From Pseudoalteromonas apostichopi (GTDB lineage Bacteria > Pseudomonadota > Gammaproteobacteria > Enterobacterales > Alteromonadaceae), in NCBI RefSeq assembly GCF_030297135.1, contig NZ_AP028066.1, forward strand, positions 830,442 to 894,441: a stretch of DNA of 64,000 bases, in the 5' to 3' direction. Below the pieces are notes generated by a model, which saw only the letters and a list, made by a program, of their open reading frames with translations, was not told where the DNA came from and did no database searches. The position numbers and the translations under genes are program-made. Positions 61,408-64,000 of this stretch are shown here, piece by piece. Positions within the stretch are counted from its first letter, which is position 1; each line of letters starts with the position of its first letter.

Positions 61408-63634
61408 CGCTCACCTTCTTCAGGTAAATAGTTGCAAGACCAGGCAAAGAGATACTAATACTTTGATTAAAACCATGACTTTCTATAGCTTGGCTTGTAA
61501 TGATTTGTTCGGCGTGACTGGTAACTTCAACACCGGAACCAAAATAGTCAGTTTTGTCGGTATTTAAAACGACTTGATAAGAGCCCGATTTTGGCACGCC
61601 AATGACATAATCGTGATATACCTGTGGAGTTAAGTTACAAATCACCACCACAAAGTCTTTCGCTTTTTTTGCATAGCGAATAAAGCTAAACATACTTTGC
61701 TCAGCATTAGTGCTATCAAGCCATGCGAACCCTGCAGGGTTGGTGTCTTGCTCATACAAGGCTGGGGTGCTTGTGTAAACGGCATTCAATTCTTTGATAG
61801 TTTGCTGCATACCACGATGGTTCATATGCTCAAGCAAATGCCAGTCAAGAGATTGATCGTGATTCCACTCTTTGCGTTGGGCGATTTCTGCACCCATAAA
61901 TAACAGTTTTTTACCTGGATGCGCCCACATAAACGCATAATATGCACGTAAGTTTGCAAACTTTTGCCAATCATCTCCTGGCATTTTTTCTATTAATGAG
62001 CCTTTACCATGCACGACTTCATCGTGACTAAGCGGCAAAATATAGTTTTCGCTGTAAGCGTAAACCATTGAAAAAGTCATTTCATGATGATGATGCGAAC
62101 GGTATATCGAATCACGTTGCATATAATGCAAACTGTCATTCATCCAACCCATGTTCCATTTATAACCAAAGCCTAAACCATCATGATCAACTTGGCGTGT
62201 AACCCCTGGCCATGCTGTCGACTCTTCAGCCACCATCATTATGCCTGGATTTTTTGCATAGCAGCGCATATTGACTTGTTTTAAACACTCAATGGCGCCT
62301 AGGTTTTCTCGACCACCAAATTGGTTTGCAATCCATTGCCCTTCTTCACGGCTATAATCCAGATAAAGCATTGAAGCAACAGCATCAACACGTAAGCCGT
62401 CAATGCCAAACTCATTTAACCAATACATTGCATTTGCAATTAAAAAGCTGCGAACTTCTGCTCGGTCATAATTGTATATATACGTATTCCAATCTGGATG
62501 AAATCCTTGTCTAACATCAGCATGCTCGAATAAATGGGTTCCGTCAAAACGATGTAAACCATGAGGATCGCTAGGAAAGTGCCCGGGTACCCAGTCAAGA
62601 ATAAGACCGATATCGGCTTCATGACACTGTTCAACAAAATAAACAAAATCTTCAAAACTGCCATAGCGACTAGTCGGGGCAAATAATCCAACGGGTTGAT
62701 AACCCCAAGAACCATCAAATGGGTACTCGCTGATTGGCATTAATTGTAGATGCGTAAAGCCGAGTTCTTTAGTATATGGAATAAGATTATCAGCAAGTTC
62801 ACGCCAAGTTAGATAGCGCTCACCGTTATCTCGTCTTTGCCAAGAACCCGCATGCACTTCATAAATACTAACAGGCGCATCGACACAGTTTCGTTTAGCA
62901 CGATTCGCTAACGCCTTTTCAGAAAGCTGAATACCTGTTTTTAGCTTTTGTAGCACTGACGCAGTACCCGGTGCTTGTTGCATTTTAAACGCGAACGGGT
63001 CTGCTTTTTCAAGGACTTCACCTGTCAATGTTGTGATGGCAAACTTGTAACATTGATGTTCTTTTAGATCTGGGATAAACAACTCCCAAACACCACTAGC
63101 TGGATGAAAACGCATAAAATGACGATTACGCTGCCAATAGTTAAATTCACCAATCACAGATACACTACTGGCATTCGGTGCCCATACCGTAAAGCGTACT
63201 CCATCGACACCTTGTTGAGATACAAAATGAGCACCAAAATGTTGATACGCATACTCTAAACTACCTTCATTAAACAGATACATAGCCTGTTCATCTAAGG
63301 TGCTATCAAAACTGTACTCATCATGTTGTAGATGGTTAAATTCATCGCTATAACTAACTTCTAGCTGATAGTTGGGTTTAGTTTTCGACCTAATATTGGC
63401 GACAAATAAATGACTATCACCTTGTTGATGCGCAACGATTTTTTCTGTACCAAGTATAACCGTAACACTACTAGCACCAGGCAAAAAACAACGTATGTCA
63501 TAACTTGAGTCATCACTTTTATGAGGCCCAAGAAAGCTGAAGGGGTCTCTAAAACAACCACTGACTAATGCATCTATCTGTTTTTGATAAATAATAGGTT
63601 GTGCATTTTGCTCTTGACGAACTCGACTTCGCAT
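61397..63634 (-). CDS. glgB: 1,4-alpha-glucan branching enzyme
   Basis: The 745-residue GH13 enzyme creates alpha-1,6 branches. It has two N-terminal CBM48-type domains (PFSFLGPHK and FTVWAPNASSVSVIGEFN). The catalytic domain has LIPYTKELGFTHLQLMPISEYPFDGSWGYQPVG, the nucleophile Asp in IDGLRVDAVASMLYLDYSR, MVAEEST with the acid Glu and LPLSHDEVVHGKGSL. The start ATG overlaps the malQ stop (TAATG). Confidence 0.97.
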   Translation of the reverse strand: MRSRVRQEQNAQPIIYQKQIDALVSGCFRDPFSFLGPHKSDDSSYDIRCFLPGASSVTVILGTEKIVAHQQGDSHLFVANIRSKTKPNYQLEVSYSDEFNHLQHDEYSFDSTLDEQAMYLFNEGSLEYAYQHFGAHFVSQQGVDGVRFTVWAPNASSVSVIGEFNYWQRNRHFMRFHPASGVWELFIPDLKEHQCYKFAITTLTGEVLEKADPFAFKMQQAPGTASVLQKLKTGIQLSEKALANRAKRNCVDAPVSIYEVHAGSWQRRDNGERYLTWRELADNLIPYTKELGFTHLQLMPISEYPFDGSWGYQPVGLFAPTSRYGSFEDFVYFVEQCHEADIGLILDWVPGHFPSDPHGLHRFDGTHLFEHADVRQGFHPDWNTYIYNYDRAEVRSFLIANAMYWLNEFGIDGLRVDAVASMLYLDYSREEGQWIANQFGGRENLGAIECLKQVNMRCYAKNPGIMMVAEESTAWPGVTRQVDHDGLGFGYKWNMGWMNDSLHYMQRDSIYRSHHHHEMTFSMVYAYSENYILPLSHDEVVHGKGSLIEKMPGDDWQKFANLRAYYAFMWAHPGKKLLFMGAEIAQRKEWNHDQSLDWHLLEHMNHRGMQQTIKELNAVYTSTPALYEQDTNPAGFAWLDSTNAEQSMFSFIRYAKKAKDFVVVICNLTPQVYHDYVIGVPKSGSYQVVLNTDKTDYFGSGVEVTSHAEQIITSQAIESHGFNQSISISLPGLATIYLKKVSDES

Positions 63635-64000
63635 TATTGATTCCTTATCGAGATTAAATTGGCTAAGAATGACTGTTGCGCTTTAATAATTTCCGCCGCT
63701 GGACGCGATAATAAACGCCGCCAATTTGGGTACTCTTTGTCTGTACCGGGGATATTTACAGGCAGTACTTGCTGGTCTAAATCATCTATTTGAATAGTAA
63801 ATAGCCTTGCTGGTGCTGCTGCTAAAGACGATGCCAGAGCTTCATATACCAAGAAAGCGTCTGCATCTAACGATAAATATTGTTCTGATTCGCGCGCTAT
63901 AAAGTTTAGCATGCGTTGCTTTTCAAGGTTTCGCGCATCAAACAGAGCCCTTGCTTGCCCTTCATCTAGCAAACCATATTGTTGTTTAATGGTAATATCA
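63634..64000 (-). CDS. malQ: 4-alpha-glucanotransferase, C-terminal part
   Basis: About 120 residues at the C-terminal end are visible; the gene continues beyond the right edge. DEGQARALFDARNLEKQRML and the ending PVNIPGTDKEYPNWRRLLSRPA match the last helices and the PNWRR motif of MalQ (GH77), which transfers glucan chains between maltodextrins. It appears to be the upstream member of the operon, so the main promoter lies outside the window. Confidence 0.85.
   Translation of the reverse strand, partial: DITIKQQYGLLDEGQARALFDARNLEKQRMLNFIARESEQYLSLDADAFLVYEALASSLAAAPARLFTIQIDDLDQQVLPVNIPGTDKEYPNWRRLLSRPAAEIIKAQQSFLANLISIRNQ

Overview
The window looks like a chromosomal segment of a marine gammaproteobacterium of the Pseudoalteromonas/Alteromonadales type. 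The evidence is low-to-moderate GC, a secreted M4 protease with two C-terminal PPC domains, a complete contiguous his operon with a His-rich leader, an ilvIH operon, the ppnN-xni-DUF3192 neighbourhood, and a malQ-glgBXPCA glycogen operon. Genus is inferred from protein flavour and gene order; no database search was possible. I saw no rRNA, tRNA, CRISPR array or prophage.

Layout. Positions 1-6700: start of a secreted (possibly M28) peptidase, an M4 metalloprotease, an MscS channel, a CPA1 Na+/H+ antiporter, a GAF-GGDEF protein and a small charged protein whose ribosome-binding region is tandemly duplicated. Positions 6770-14155: hisL leader and attenuator, then hisG-D-C-B-H-A-F-I, most junctions overlapping. 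Positions 14158-26120: envelope and signalling genes (class C serine hydrolase, a seven-fold DGSG repeat protein, lipoprotein, DUF1289, GT25, M61 peptidase, coiled-coil diguanylate cyclase, ppnN, xni, DUF3192, and a large protein that resembles a decayed HD-GYP domain). Positions 26335-31500: NAD-type isocitrate dehydrogenase, a REP-associated (RAYT-like) Y1 transposase flanked by inverted pairs of a 9-bp motif, and ilvIH behind a Leu/Val leader peptide and attenuator.

Positions 32064-42340 (minus strand) are the most distinctive part. An ECF sigma factor and ChrR-type zinc/cupin anti-sigma head a tightly packed set of genes: DUF523-DUF1722, photolyase, NTF2-like, SDR, FAD amine-oxidoreductase, DUF1365, a cyclopropane-fatty-acid-synthase-like methyltransferase, DUF2878, chalcone-isomerase-like and DUF3833. 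I found three sites of the form TGATCn-N16-CGTAwT, all with exactly 16 spacer bases: one before the upstream Lon-N-domain gene, one before the sigma gene and one before the last two genes. Together they suggest a sigma/ChrR regulon combining DNA photorepair with fatty-acyl-chain modification, as in the singlet-oxygen response of Rhodobacter.

Positions 42374-53761: two small envelope ORFs, a hemolysin III (TrhA) protein, an alkyltransferase-like protein, a LysR regulator divergent from an RND efflux pair, rluF, and an EAL/HDOD - DUF418 - periplasmic binding protein operon. Positions 53853-64000: malQ (partial)-glgB-glgX-glgP-glgC-glgA, covering glycogen synthesis and breakdown, with a terminator-like hairpin between glgC and glgA.
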